In this document: piece by piece, positions 12,530 to 25,585 of the stretch
How positions within the stretch are numbered: position 1 is the first letter of the stretch
Layout of the letters: every line of letters begins with the position of its first letter
Assembly (NCBI RefSeq): GCF_011075055.1
Contig: NC_058137.1
Span: 18,275,463 to 18,339,462 of the forward strand
Source of the DNA: Mangifera indica
Lineage: Eukaryota; Streptophyta; Magnoliopsida; Sapindales; Anacardiaceae
Length of the DNA stretch: 64,000 nucleotides
Direction of reading: 5' to 3'
The notes under the pieces: generated by a model
The model's database searches: none
Seen by the model: only the letters and a program-made list of their open reading frames with translations
Told to the model about the DNA's origin: nothing
Translations under genes and position numbers: made by a program

Positions 12530-14842
12530 GATTCTTTATTTTGATACTCCTATTTATGTTTTAGTTGATTGTGGGGTTACTCATTGTTTTATAGCCAAGA
12601 GTGTGCTTGAGAGGTTAAAGTTACAACTTGTTAGAATAGCCTAGAGGATTATGATTGAGTTGCCTGATAGGGGGTCAGTCATTAGTGAGATGATGCTACT
12701 AGGACATAGTATTATGATTCAGGGTTGATAGTTACTGATGGACCTGATTGTGTTCGAAATGTTAGATTTTGACATGATTTTAGGGATAGACTTTTTGGGT
12801 AGATACAGAGTTGAGATTGATTGTAAAAAGAAGAAAGTGAGATTTAACCTAGATTCTAGAGATCAATTTGAGTTCGGTGAGGGTCATATCTAGAGTTTGA
12901 TGATCAGTATGTTTAAAGCTAGTAAAATATTGAAAAATGGGTGTACAAGATATTTGGCTCATGTAGTGAGCAAAGTTGGGTCAGACCCAATTATTGATGA
13001 GATGCCAGTTGTATGTAAGTTTCCAGATGTGTTTCCAAGTGAGCTACTAGGATTAGCTCCCAAGCGGGAGATTAAGTTTAGTATAGAGTTGGCACCTGAC
13101 ACAACATTTATTTCAAGAGCACCCTATCGAATGACCCTTATCGAGTTATAAGAATTGAAGAAGCAGTTTCAAGAATTATTATATCATAGTTTTATCAGAC
13201 TGAGCCATTCTCCTTGGAGAGCTCCCATCCTATTTGTGAAAAAGAAAAATGGGTCTATGAGGATGTGCATTGATTACAAAGAGTTAAATAAAGTCACAAT
13301 TAAGAACAAGTACCCGTTACTTAGGATTGATGATTTATTTGATCAGTTGAAGGGATCCGTGGTCTTCTCTAAGATAGATTTGAGATTTGGTTATCACCAG
13401 GTAAGAGTGACAGAGAAGGATATACCCAAGACAACTTTCCGAATAAGGTATGACCACTTTGAGTTTATAGTGATATTATTCAGATTGATAAATGCCCCTG
13501 CGGTATTTATGGATTTGATGAATAATGTATTCCATGACTGCCTAGATAAATTTATTATGATATTCATTGATGATATCTTAGTGTATTCTTGCAGTCGAGA
13601 AAAGTATGAGTAGCACTTAAAGTTTACCCTCCAAAGGTTGAGAGAGAAACAACTGTATGCCAAATTCTCAAAATGCGAATTTTGGCTAGATAGAGTTACC
13701 TTATTGGGGCATGTGATTTTAGCTGAGGGTATATCCATGGATCCTTGTAAGATTGAGCAATAGTTGAATGGTAGAAACCAAAGACAGTCAAGGAGATTCG
13801 TAGTTTCCTAGGTTTGACAAGGTATTATCAGAGGTTTGTAGAGGGATTTGCTAGATTAGTCAAACCTCTTACAACCCTTACAAAGAAAACAACGCCATTT
13901 CAATGATCAAATACTTGTGAGGCAAGCTTCCAAGAATTAAAAAGAAGATTGACTACTGCTCCGGTGTTAGCACTTCCAGAGAAGGGAGTTGAGTATGATT
14001 TATACACCGATGTCTTACATGGTGGTTTAGGAGTAGTATTGATGCAGCGCGGCAAAGTGATAGCATATGCCTCAAGACAATTGAAAGAATTCGAAACCCG
14101 ATACCCTACTTATGATTTGGAGTTAGGAGCAGTAATTTTTGCTTTGAAAATCTGGAGACACTATTTATATGGGGTAAGATGTAATATTTATACTGACAAT
14201 AAAAGCCTTAGATATTTCTTCACTCAAAAGGAATTAAATATGAGGCAGAGGTGATGGCTCGAGTTAGTAAAAGACTATGACTGTGATATTAAATACCATT
14301 CAGGCAAGGCTAATGTGGTTACAGACGCTCTCAGTAGAAACGTGATGATATCACAATTGACGGTCCAGAGAGAAATTCAGAGAGATATGGATCGAGAGTA
14401 GATTGAGCTTGTGATTAAGACCCTCGCTAGATTAGGTATTTAGCCCACTCTCATAGATGAGATTTGACAGGCTCAAACAAGAGATGAGTGGTCTTAACAA
14501 AAAATCTAAAAAGTGCAAGAGGGTCTTGAGACAGATTTTCAAGTATCGAATGAAATTCTCAAATTCAGAGATCGAGTATATATTCCCTAGATAATTAAAT
14601 TGAGACAAAGAATTCTTACAAAGGCTCATAGTTCTCTTTACACTGCCCACCTTAGGGGCGTAAAGATGTATTAGGATTTAAAAAGACATTTTTGGTGGTC
14701 AAACATGAAAAGGGATATAAGTGAGTTTGTTACCAGATATCTCACTTGTCAACAAATTAAGGCCGAACACTAGAGACCTTTAGGGTTGCTTCAGCCTCTG
14801 TCTATTCCAGAGTGGAAATGGGAGCATATCTCCATAGACTTT
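12530..14842 (+). pseudogene. Nested element protease-RT-RNase H-integrase, decayed
   Basis: Protease is at about 12540-12880: a VLVDCGVTHCFIA segment carries the catalytic Asp in a DCG triad, and an FDMILGIDFLG segment follows. Reverse transcriptase is at about 13000-13750, mainly in two open frames (12897-13151 and 13155-13613), with [20 protein letters not shown], the first catalytic region [10 protein letters not shown], and the catalytic loop FIDDILVYS (usually YxDD or FxDD). RNase H is at about 13949-14254, with a [10 protein letters not shown] core and the [10 protein letters not shown] motif. The integrase zinc-binding part and the start of the core follow to 14842. Breaks include stops at 13149 and 13611 and a frameshift near 13740. 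Confidence 0.85.
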
Positions 14843-15006
14843 AGCAAAGAGGAAATGTTGCAAGTTGTGTAAGAGGCGAGCAAGCAAAAATAATTCAGGG
14901 AAGCAACACAGTGGTGCAAGTCACTTGGGGGAGCACAATGGGCCAAAACGGGTAGACCAAGATCACCTTATAGTGATGAGGGCATCACAAAATAGATAGG
15001 GGAAAA

Positions 15007-15865
15007 TGTCACAGGTTAATGTTCATGGGCATGACATAGGGTCGTCATAACATTACAATCAAGTGTATAGTAATACAAATGCCGGTTTAATAAGTACCAG
15101 TATGAAAACAAGCATAAATTATATAAAATGGGTAGTAAGCTTGTAGTGGCTAAATGAGGGCATCCAACCCAATTATCCAGCATCCAAGAGTGGGTCTAGG
15201 CCAAGGAAACAACAAGTCCACAATTCCAACCCATTAGTCCAAAGTTCCAATAAGTCGAAGGCAACCAAAAAGTCATCTTAACCTACTTGTAGGATAATAT
15301 AATTAGCATGCAAACACAGGCAGCAAGGGTGCAACCATAGGACACTATGTAGCAGGGATGGCAATACTACATAGAATAGAAAAACCATGTAGCAATGGTG
15401 TAAGGAAAACATGCCATGTAGGGGTTGTGCAAAGAATTGAAGTTATGCTGGTGGTATGTAGCAGTAAAGCAAGAAAAGACAACCATACAAGGGTGCATGG
15501 GTTATAACGCAAAAAAAGAAGACTATGCATGGGTTACATAACACTTACATAACTAAAATGTAATTATTGTATATTTGAAATTTGAATTAGTTTGTAAGTC
15601 TATATAAAGGGGTAACCATTGTACAAAATTTCTTTAGAAGCATTAGTTCAAGTTAATACAACTAATATTTCCTAGCTCATTACTCTGCCTTATATCATTG
15701 TATAGAGTGTTTATGGGTGTTCTTGACTATTTTTTTTTTGCTATTCCATTGTTACAACTTGTTTTTGCCAAGTTTAGGGTAGCGTATCGGGTTTTAGGCT
15801 AACTTAGCCATTAGAGAGTCGTTAAGTGTCGCAGAGGTTTACAATAGACTGCTTAGCCTATGATA
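15007..15865 (+). repeat. 3' LTR of the outer gypsy element
   Basis: It starts TGTCAC directly after the polypurine tract and ends TGATA, where the 5' copy has TGACA. It aligns throughout with 6284-7137, including the TATA box. Visible divergence between the two copies is substantial, so the insertion is not recent. The exact right end is uncertain by a few bases. Confidence 0.82.
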
Positions 15866-17420
15866 AAGACCATGAGCCTTTTCTAATATATTACAAGCAT
15901 CTTAGATGCTAAGACACCCAACGTTAGTGCATGCACAAACATCCTAGATGTAAAGGCACCATACGCTGGTGTATATTAATCAAATGGGTATCAAGGTCAC
16001 ATCGACTAGCCCTAATATTTTCATAACCACACTACACATAACTTGGTGACTAAAATAAGATAATACATTATTTTTAATTTTTAACTTGGAATTGCTTCTA
16101 TTTGGGTCTATGTCATTATCCATACAGTCGGGTACCAAAAATACTATTTATCTCTTATTGCCTTTGTTAAGGCCATAATAGGCCTTTTTGATTCTTTTTT
16201 GCCTTCATTAGGGCTTTATTATTACCATTTCCTACATTTATCATTTATAGGGGTAAAATAATCATTATTATAGTCATATATAAACATTACTAATCCTTTG
16301 TACCTTTATTCTCAATTTACCTCATTTACACGATGGTGCATGCTTCATGCATAGGGGTGTACTTCATCTAACTTACACGACCATGCATTCATCTTACATG
16401 AGCATGCAACCTAGGGTAACACACATGATTATGTGTCTCATACCATATGGGTATATGCCTAATCCTAAATTAACAAGCCCGTGAAATCACTAATACATAA
16501 GGAACTAATTTGTCTAATAATACATGACTATGTTCCCCTCCATACATGTGCTAGTGTTGTGTTCTGCAGAATTTTGACTTCACCTTCAACTGCATGTTTA
16601 GATTACCTAAACACAATTCTAAGTCTATAAAGTCACACCAGATTATCCCTAAATCATACCTAGTGTGTTTCTAATTTGAGATGAGTATTGATAATAATCC
16701 ATAATCATGAATCCTACATGAATTTATTCAAAATAAACAATAAATACCACAATAGACTGCAACAATAGAATCTAATAATTATTAATAGATAAGTGCATGA
16801 TCATTCCTCCGAATTTGATAATGCACTAAATCTCCATCAAACATCTATTTTACAAATTATAATTCTATAAATCCATTAAAGGGAAAATTCACCTACTTAC
16901 CTTACTTTTAATGAATGCATAGCTTTTCTCATAGCTTGAATGAACTCCGACAATCCTTCAATCTTCCTAGGCTCATATGGATAAAAAATCTTTCTCAACT
17001 CTCTTTTGTTCTGGAAGAATATGATGAAAAAAGGCATTAAGCAATTGAACCAGCATATCCTTTATTTAAAAAAAAAAAAACACTTTTTTATAGTTGTATA
17101 CTCTATATACATGAAGGTGTTTGTCATTACCCAAAAGCAACAATTTTTGAAATCATCACAAAATTGCTCTTTATCTAAATTCAAATTGCATTAACATTAC
17201 ATAAGTGTGTACCTCAACATACATAAACATGTGTTTCCTTTAGATTTAGCCATTTTCATGTTTCATACAAAAATGACCATTTTGCTCTTACTAACACACA
17301 TATCGGCGTTTGACCTCCCCACATAACTGTGTACCCCTATAGTACTTATATATAATTAAATAAACATAATTTATGAGGCAAAAGATCAAAATAACCTTAG
17401 GTGTACTTATGGGTGTTACA

Positions 17421-18016
17421 GTATCAAAGTTATTTGTTGATAACCTGATGTAACACATGAGTGTATGTTGTGAATTTGTTCATTAGACAAACCCACTAAG
17501 AGGATTTCATATGAATGGTTACTACAATGTCGATGAAATATATCATTTTCATGAACGGAGGCATATGTAATATTTAGAATTAAGGTCATTGGATTGTCTT
17601 GTGTAAGGATTAATATAGTTTGACACTAATCTAATGTAGTCTAGTCAAAGGATTGTTAAAAAGATGGTGATTAACCATATCGAATCTATACAAAGGCTAT
17701 GGTGGATCAACGATGGACTCACCACTCTTGAGTATGAGAGTTAACATCTTAGTTAACGTCTTTTGATGAATGACAATGACCAATTAAACCTATGGCCATA
17801 ACGTGATTAAACTGATGCTTGATTTGATATTATTCAGTTTGTGATAGAAGCTAATCTATGTAAATTGAGGATCATTGAGTGAGACATTTTATATATTCCT
17901 TAACTTATAAGAGATACCATATGATGAAAAAATCGAATTGTATGAGTAACTATATTACTGACAAGTTAAGAAGTTCAATATTGATATTCTACTAATCAAA
18001 TAGCCACGATGCCTTA
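17421..18016. other. Spacer between two solo LTRs
   Basis: No reading frame or transposon end was recognised. The style (long non-coding run with repeated TAACATC and GATTAA words) resembles old copia LTR material. The last five bases (CCTTA) are the left target duplication of the next LTR. Confidence 0.35.
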
Positions 18017-20456
18017 CGTAACACCCTTTTTTAGATACATATCTTTGTCTGAAATATACAACTAAAGAGATATGTTAAATTAAAACTTCTTAACACGTAC
18101 ACAACAAATACTAATAGACATGCATGGTAGATAAAATATTCCCACAATCCCAAAAGTTTATTAATCAAAACAATAATAAACAATGCAAATTCATCGTAGT
18201 GTGTTTGCAATCCATGTATACAAAACTCCAAGTGCATGAATAATAATTAACCAATTCGAAATACATAAAAACTATCACACAAGTAAAATGACTAAGATGG
18301 CCTTGCCTTATGCATCACTTCAAGCTGACTAGCTAACTCCTCAACTGTCATCCCGTTACTCTATAATCCTACCTATAAAACTAACAAGAAACATAGTAAG
18401 TGGAACATACTAAATAAGAAAGTAGTATTTCCACACCAAGCACACAACATAAATAATAACCATAATTAACAATTGGTGTCTTATATAAGATCTCAATATG
18501 GTATGTCAGATGTTTTTCCACTATCCCTAATGCCCATTTAAGTTGTTTTAGTGTCTAATGCCTAAACTACAATGGTGATGTCATCTAAGATGACTAGTGT
18601 CAAATGATTTATATTGACATCTTAAACACCTAGTAAAATCATGAGATATATCAGATGTCAATTATAAAGTGTACCCATTATACTTGTTGGCTAGGGTTTA
18701 AGCTATGAAAACTATATCATAAAGGAAATAAGACCTCGAGCCTTTCCTAATCTCACACATGTATCCCAGATGCTAAGACACCTAACATTGGTACGTGCAC
18801 GAGTATTCAAGATGCTAACTCACCCAACATCAATGTATAATCATCAAAAATGTATCAAGGTCACACAGACTAACTCTATTGCTTTCACATAATGACATAA
18901 TATATCATTCCTAGTTTTTGACTCAAAATCGCTCTGGTTAGGGTCTATGCTATTATCCATACAGTTGGGCACACCTATATCATCTACATAGTTGGGCACT
19001 CTATATTATCTTTCATATACTTTGACACATTTATCAGATTTTCACCTTATGTTCCCTTCGTTAGGGCCTTATTATTTATTTCCTCATAATCATTCTTCGT
19101 AAAGGTAAAATAGTTATTTACAAGTATAAAAACTTCGTATTAGCATTACTAACTTCTTACACCTTCACTTCTAACTTTCCCAAATGTACATGAGTGTGTA
19201 CTTTACCTACACAGGGGTGTACTTATCCTACCTATGCAGTCATGGACTTAACTAACGTAGGTCTGCAATCTAAGGTGGCATACACGATTGCATGCCCTAT
19301 GCAACATGAACATGTATCCATTCCTAAAATAACGCATTTGTGAATTAACCCAACATAGAGATTATTCATTCCAAATTACACGGTTGTGTGTCTTACTATA
19401 CATTGGCATGTAGCATCTTTTTTAGATTTTCTTTTCTCTTAAACTTTGCAATTTTTGACGAACACTATACATAACCAAGGCACTATACTTCTATCAATTA
19501 ATCCAGAATCAACCTTAGCATATTTCTTCATACTTGTTAGTTTAGAAAACACATAAATGATTCAAATCTCCTCATCTAACACACACAATAGAACCTAAAA
19601 CATATCCACGATACATCATCACTTCATGACTCAATTAATTTAGTAAAGCCATGACTTATTATCATTACCAAAACATTCCAAGTTTAGTCAAGCTCCAATA
19701 AATCATTCCATTCTATCCAAATATTCGTATTTCACATATCAAACCAAAGCAATATGCTTTTTATGAAATCACAAACAATTAAATATACTAAACCTTTAGT
19801 AAATCCAATTCTCAACTGAACACCCTTTAATTCTCATGTATAAACAAATACACACACACACACACATTGTACTATTAGATAATTATATCAAAGTAGATAA
19901 CCTGTAGCGAACACAATCATTCAAACAATTTCAGTCAAAATTAAGCATCACTATATTTACCTTTCCTCTAATGATAAGTTAGTCTTCACATGGCTAGAAT
20001 TAATCCTCAATGATTCCCATATGTCCAAGACTCCCAAAGTCACGAAATCCCTTTCAAGTTCAATGTTTGGTTGTAAAAATATAGTGAAAAGTATCAGCCA
20101 AACGCATTTAGTCTTTTTGTTTCACTGTAACGTATGATACATGGTCGTGTGTCATATCATACATAATTGTGTATGTTGTTACCCATTAATGATAATTTCT
20201 AAAATCATCAAACAATTGATCTTTATCTATAATTCAAATAAGTTGACCATTCATAGGTATCTACACCAATATACATGGGCGTATATATCTACAAAACTCA
20301 TGGAAAAATACTATTTTACCATTGCCATTACACACATGGGCATGTGGTCTTTTTACATGGTTGTGTAACCCTAAAAACACTTAAACAAAATTAACCAAGC
20401 ATAATCATGATATAAAAAGACCAAATTACCCCTTAGACATACTTGGGAGTATTACA
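18017..20456 (-). mobile_element. Solo LTR, TGTAACACCC family, 2.44 kb
   Basis: It starts CGTAACACCC (first T changed to C) and ends GGGAGTATTACA. It is flanked by CCTTA (18012-18016) and CCTTG (20457-20461), a 5-bp target duplication with one difference. It carries the same internal blocks as the split copy 5707-17420, including a CCTACCTATAAAAC segment near 18368 and a TGCTAAGACACC segment near 18771. No internal region adjoins it, so it is a recombination product. Short AC repeats lie at 19851-19866. Confidence 0.8.
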
Positions 20457-21498
20457 CCTTGTTAGAGGTCAATCTTAGACTGTGTTTCTATTGACTTAGT
20501 GAAAAGCCTATAGGTCACCCATAATAAGAGTTGATTGAACTTAAGAGGCAAAAGATTATTTGAGTTTGGTCTTGTCTAAATTCCAGTAGAGGATTCAAAG
20601 CCTTGGAATAGATTTTAAGCTTAAAAGTAGGTTTTATGATACTTAGGGACCTAAGCAAAATAACTTGGCATTTAGGGTTTTTTGTGAGAAAATGTGAGAT
20701 TAGATTTATCCAATTGATAAACCCAAGCCTAATTAGCTTTGTTGCATGTGATGGGATAAGTATTTAATTTACTTTTACCCATGTGAGAATTAAGGATGAC
20801 TGTCTAATGCAGGCACCAAAGACTGGGTTAGATGAGCTTGCCAGGTCATGACTAAAATCATGTCCCAAGAGTGGACATGAGAGAAAGGGAGAGGCACACC
20901 TTGTCTTGGTGCAATGATTGGGTGTACAAGGCAAGTACATCTGGTCTTTACACTTAGATCAGGTGTATAAGTAAAAGATCACCCAGTCTTTACATTAAGG
21001 TCGAGCAACATTAGTTGAATGTGTATCAACACACATCTTTTCTCTTGTTTTCTCATGCATTATTATACTAACATAAACCCTAACTGCATACAAAGAAGTC
21101 ATCATACTTTTCTCACCCAAACATAACTGTCCTCAAATTCTGCTAAACCCCGAACATAGTTTTGACCTTTTTTTGAGTTCTTAATTTTTATTCATACCAA
21201 GAGAAGTGCCTATTATTAGTTTTGAGAGTGACTTCATAATCTTTTGCCATTAACAAAAAATGATGGAGTTGTCTATGTAGGTATAACCAATAGACACCCT
21301 ATGTGTGCCATATTGACATGTTGTGAATTAATCATCCTCTAAGGGCAATTTAAAGTAGGATTTATGGTATTTATGATTAAATTTTTTTTTGTTAATTCTA
21401 ATAACAAGGCCACAAATCCCTATAGTAGTATCAAAGCCACCCTCGAGGGATTAAGTCACAAAATTATACTTGTAAATTTATTTTATTTGATTGCATGA
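20457..21498. other. Unassigned non-coding DNA
   Basis: No gene was recognised. The last five bases (CATGA, 21494-21498) are the target duplication of the next LTR. Confidence 0.4.
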
Positions 21499-21596
21499 TG
21501 TAATAACTTTATGTACATTTTAAGGGCATTTATGTTTTTTGACCCTCCTTTGAGATATTTCCAGTTTAAATATATATGTTCAAATGTATGTGGGTT

Positions 21597-21655
<59 letters not shown>

Positions 21656-23733
21656 ATATTAAAAGGTGTACATATATATCTAAAGAAAGAAAAGACAAAA
21701 AAAAGGAACACTTTAAGCCTTTTTCCATCTTGTCTTGTCTCTTCCAGAAGAAAGTAGCTTTCTTCATGTTTTTGCTATGTTTTTGAAGAAAAGTGAGTGA
21801 TTTGAAAGGGTTTTAGAAGATAAGTAAGGAAGGAAAAGAAGATAAAGTACTTTGAAAGCCTTGATAACTAAAAGATCTGTTTCTTTTTCCTTTACCTATG
21901 TTCATATATATTGGATGTATGTTATATGAATATGTTAGTGTGTTTTGGTGTTGATTTAAGGTGGTTTTGGTGATAAAAAAAGCAAGACAAAGAGGAGAGA
22001 ACCAACTTGCAAAGATTGGCTTGAAATAAGGTAAAAGGTATTATCCTTGGTATGTTTTATGTTTTATGCTTTTGGTTCCTTTGCTCTATGTTATAAATGA
22101 TGAATTTGAAGTTGAGAAATGTTTTTTTGCCATTTGGGGTATTTATGTGTGTGATTTTTTTCATGGCAAAAAATGGATAATATTTACAATTTTACCACTA
22201 ATTTCATCTCATGTTTTGACTATCTTATCTGATGAATCATGAGTGCTATTATAGCTCTTGGAAAGCTCTTTGAATCCTCTTTTCAATGATATGTAGCTTG
22301 TATGAATTAGATACGGTCTAGGCTATTAAATTGCATGAATAAAAAGACTATCTTACTAAATAAACAGTGAATATAATTTTTTGCCACTGATTTCATGCCT
22401 CATTTTGGCTGTCTTATCTGATGAATCATGAGTGCTATTATAGCGTGTTGGAAAGTTCTTTGAATCCTCTTTTCAATGATATATAGCTTGTATGAATTAG
22501 AGACAGTTTAGACTATTAAATTGTGTAAACAAAAGGATTGCCTTACCACATAAATAGTAAATACACTTTTTTGTCACTATTTTCATCCATGTTTTGACTA
22601 CTTTATTAGATGAATCATAAGTGTTGTTATAGTTTGTTGGAAAGCTCTTTGAATATTCTTTTAAATGATATATAGTTTGTATAAATTAGAGACTATTTGG
22701 ATTGTTAAATTGCATGAAGAAAAACACTGCCCTACTAAGTGAATAGTCTAATGAACAGTATTTTATAGTTTTTGGAAAGAAAATAAAGAAAGGAAAGGAA
22801 AGAAATGAGAGAAAAAAAAAAGAAAAAGAAAAGAAAGAAAAGCAAAAAAAGGAATTTGGAGCTCAGAATTCAGGGATTATCCCAAGAATATAGTCTGGTG
22901 GATTATGAATAGATTTAGATGAAAGCAAGATTAGTAAGAGATAAGTACACATGCATGCTACGAATTATGAAGGGGCACTCTACACTACATCACTTATAGT
23001 AAGACACATCTGTAGTAGGACACATGAATAGTAAGACAGATCCGTAGTAGGGTCCACTTATAGTAAAACATAATTCAGATTCAGAAATAGTGTAATGAAA
23101 GAAAAGAAAAGAACTCGAGCATAGAAAAGTGTCAAATTCTTATAGTTAACTTCCAGAAAGTATCAAATAAACACTAGATGAGACAAAGTATGACCTAAAT
23201 AGTAAATGATGAACTAGATTATCCCTTCGATTCTTTGAGGAGGTTATGATGTAAGATTGAGTCTTAAGGGTGATTTAGAATAAGAAAAGAGATAGTTTAC
23301 TTAATTCTTTCCCTTTATTAAGTGTTCTTATCTCTCACTTCCTTTTTTTTCATGATTATAGGTATGAGTGATTGAGTAGCTGCGAGGTAGGGTTATGTCA
23401 GCGAAGATAGATCTAGGCTGGGGTTGGTTACTTATGGTTTTTGTTACATGCATATATTATTGTTGATTTTTTGCCCTATTTAGATAGTTGTATAGTTATA
23501 TCTAGGGGCATGTATATAATTATTCCATGATCTCGGATGTTTTCAAATGAGTTTTCACATGAGATTTATACATCTTTTGTTTGACTCCAGATTTTCAGTT
23601 TTCTTAGAATAATTTTTAAACACTTTTAGTGATGAGTTCATTTTAAAGTATTTTTTTTTAAAATAGATATTCCAGATATTAATTCGTAATATTTCTTCTT
23701 CGTAGGGTAGTACTTTTAGGGAGGGATGTTACA
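21499..23733 (+). mobile_element. Solo LTR of the nested-element family, perfect duplication
   Basis: It starts TGTAATAAC and ends GGGATGTTACA, 2235 bp, flanked by a perfect 5-bp duplication CATGA at 21494-21498 and 23734-23738. It matches 8856-11184 block for block: TA tract (21599-21652), three tandem units (22193-22755), purine-rich block (about 22780-22850), and GTAGTAGGACAC-type short repeats (about 22990-23075). Open frames at 21483-21767 and 21511-21786 run through the TA tract (repeating Tyr-Ile) and are not genes. Confidence 0.92.
22193..22755 (+). repeat. Three tandem units inside the solo LTR
   Basis: Units begin at about 22193, 22382 and 22573 and match the units at 9618-10175 in the other copy of this LTR. 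Confidence 0.82.
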
Positions 23734-23738
23734 CATGA

Positions 23739-25585
23739 TTTAATATTGATATCAAATGTATGAAAATTGTAATTAATTGATATTAAAAATTATTGTTGCA
23801 ATTTTTTATTATTTGATATTGTTAATAACGTAAATGTTTATTTAATGTCATTGAGTTTTATTTGTTCTTCTTCTTGTTGAATAAATTATAGTGATCTGTG
23901 TTCCCAATTGATGTTTGGTTTTGCGTTGTTGCATGAAATTGACCCCATTGAGCATTGTTGCACTCGATAAGGTTTCTATCAAAGCAAGATAAGCTTTCAT
24001 GCCTTTTTGTCTTGTTTTGAAATGGTTGTTGGATTTTGAGAAATATTTCATAATCTTTTTTTGTGATAGATTCTAGGATATATTTCATGCACAGGCATGC
24101 TTGAAACATGCCCACCCATGACTGGTGTAATTTTTGGCTCATACACTTAGAATTTTCCCATAAAATTATAGATACGAACATGTACAGGTGTGTATCTTGC
24201 AATGCATAACTTTACATGGTTAAGACACACATATATGCCTGTACATCTTGCGACGTGTAGGTGTAGCATGACTTTTCTCACTAGTACGTTTGGTTTTTCT
24301 TCAAACACATGAGTGTGGCTTCCTTTGTGCATACATGCATGTATTTTGAGATTGCGTAGACTTGTACACATTGAATACATACATGTACATGCATCCTAAA
24401 ATTAGCTTGCCTGGTTTTGACCAAAACTGGACTTGATTGCAATTTTGAGATGCTTGAGAGCTTGTTGAATTTTGCAAAAATTAAAGGGATAAATTGCAAT
24501 TTAACAAATTGGTAAAAAATAATTAAATTAAATTTAATTATTTTATGCATGTTTGAATGATATGTGAGGTGCCTGATATAGAACTTAATGATCTTATTTG
24601 AATGTTTTTTTTTTTTTTTAGGTTTTGTAATTTTAAAATAAAACTTGCACGTCTTGCCTTTTTTCAATTTCTGATGTACTTATCTTTTCAACTAACTCCT
24701 TTCAAATGTAACTCAAAATTTTTGTTTTATAAATGTAAAATTAGAATAGTATTAACTTTTCTTTTTAGAAAAATTGTAATTAGGAAACTAAGTGATGTAT
24801 ATTTGAAGATTAAAGACACAAGGATGTTTTGAAGACTTAAAAAATAGGACCTAGGTTGACTAGTCAACCTCTCATGGCTTGAGAGGATTGACATTAGTTA
24901 AATCTATATATCGACACATTTAAATTTGCATTGTAGTATGCATGGTAGTGTTTATTTTAAATAATCATCTCACATGCTAATTAACAAAATTTGGTGAGAC
25001 CGTAATAAATCTCTTAAATATATTGAGTTAAAAATGACCAAATGTCTTTCATTATGATGCCTTAGGATAAGCCTCTGTTTGTTAGAACCTTGTTCACCAA
25101 AAAGAAGCATATACTTCTATTTGGTGGAAAATCGAATGATTGTTTGTATTGGGTTTGACTTAACTAGTACACTTAACTTATTTGTCAAAGTATTGGTGAA
25201 AGTGTATTAGAGGCAAAGTTAGAGACATATGATTATCATTGCATAGGTGATATGCAATATCCATCCTATGAAAATTGAGAGTTGCGATGACATCTCACAA
25301 TTGGTTCATGTATAACTGTTGAATTAGAGATTATGGATTTTTGTGATTGGTTTGATTGACCTGCCTCAATAGTTAATTCAAACTTGTTTATCAAAGTAAA
25401 GAGAAGAATTAATTTAATACGATTTTAGCCTGCTAGGAAGTCTATTGGAATTTCTCAAGTTCAATAGAAAGGGTTATTAGCTTGAATGAAATATTGGAAT
25501 GATTTATTTAGTAAAGTCTATATTGAATAAATAATTAATTAAAATTTTGATTATTGATATTTACTTTTCTACACATATAGATCAC
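23739..25585. other. Non-coding, LTR-like DNA
   Basis: No convincing gene. Positions 24100-24420 carry repeated degenerate palindromic words of the ACATGTACAGGTGTGTAT type that also mark the TGTAACACCC LTR family, so this may be a decayed LTR piece. Open frames at 23848-24832 on both strands lack recognisable domains. Positions 24850-25580 precede a copia gag scrap and may be its 5' LTR; no clear ends were found. Confidence 0.4.

Larger units (their letters stand above)
8856..14842 (+). mobile_element. Second gypsy element, nested and 3'-truncated
   Basis: It consists of a 5' LTR (8856-11184), a primer site (TGGTATCAAAAC, 11188-11199), gag, protease, reverse transcriptase, RNase H and the first part of integrase. 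Homology stops abruptly at about 14842 inside the integrase core, just after a WEHISIDF segment. Beyond it lies the outer element's 3' segment. No 3' LTR follows, so the right part of this element and the outer element's pol were lost, probably in one deletion. A solo copy of the same LTR family lies at 21499-23733. Confidence 0.82.
6284..15865 (+). mobile_element. Ty3/gypsy element with 0.85-kb LTRs, carrying a nested element
   Basis: Two similar LTRs (6284-7137 and 15007-15865) frame this element. A methionine-tRNA-like primer site (TGGTATCAAAGC) lies at 7140-7151, and a polypurine tract (gataggggaaaa, 14995-15006) sits directly before the 3' LTR. Only a broken gag (about 7480-8855) and a short 3' segment (about 14843-15006) seem to belong to it. 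Its pol is not found: the space is occupied by a second gypsy element starting at 8856. The whole sits inside an older solo LTR. I could not settle the target duplication: taaaa precedes it, and taaag or aagac follows, depending on where the right end is placed. Confidence 0.82.
5707..17420 (-). mobile_element. Solo LTR (TGTAACACCC family), split by nested gypsy
   Basis: The left part is 5707-6283, starting TGTAACACCC. The right part is 15866-17420, ending GGGTGTTACA. Together they make about 2.13 kb with 10-bp inverted termini. The parts join well when compared with the uninterrupted relative at 18017-20456: the left ends in a segment like the one at 18661-18735, and the right resumes with an AGACC-GAGCC-TTTCTAAT-like segment as at 18731-18760. 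Orientation is taken from the minus-strand element at 29470-38659, whose LTRs share the same block order. The flanking 5-mers (gtgtt and gtatc) do not match, so the duplication is decayed or the ends have moved. Confidence 0.7.

Noticed and set aside
17421..17431. GTATCAAAG after an LTR end, resembling a primer binding site
   Set aside because: The LTR family is oriented on the minus strand, judged from the complete element at 29470-38659, so a primer site would lie at the other end. The match is probably chance.
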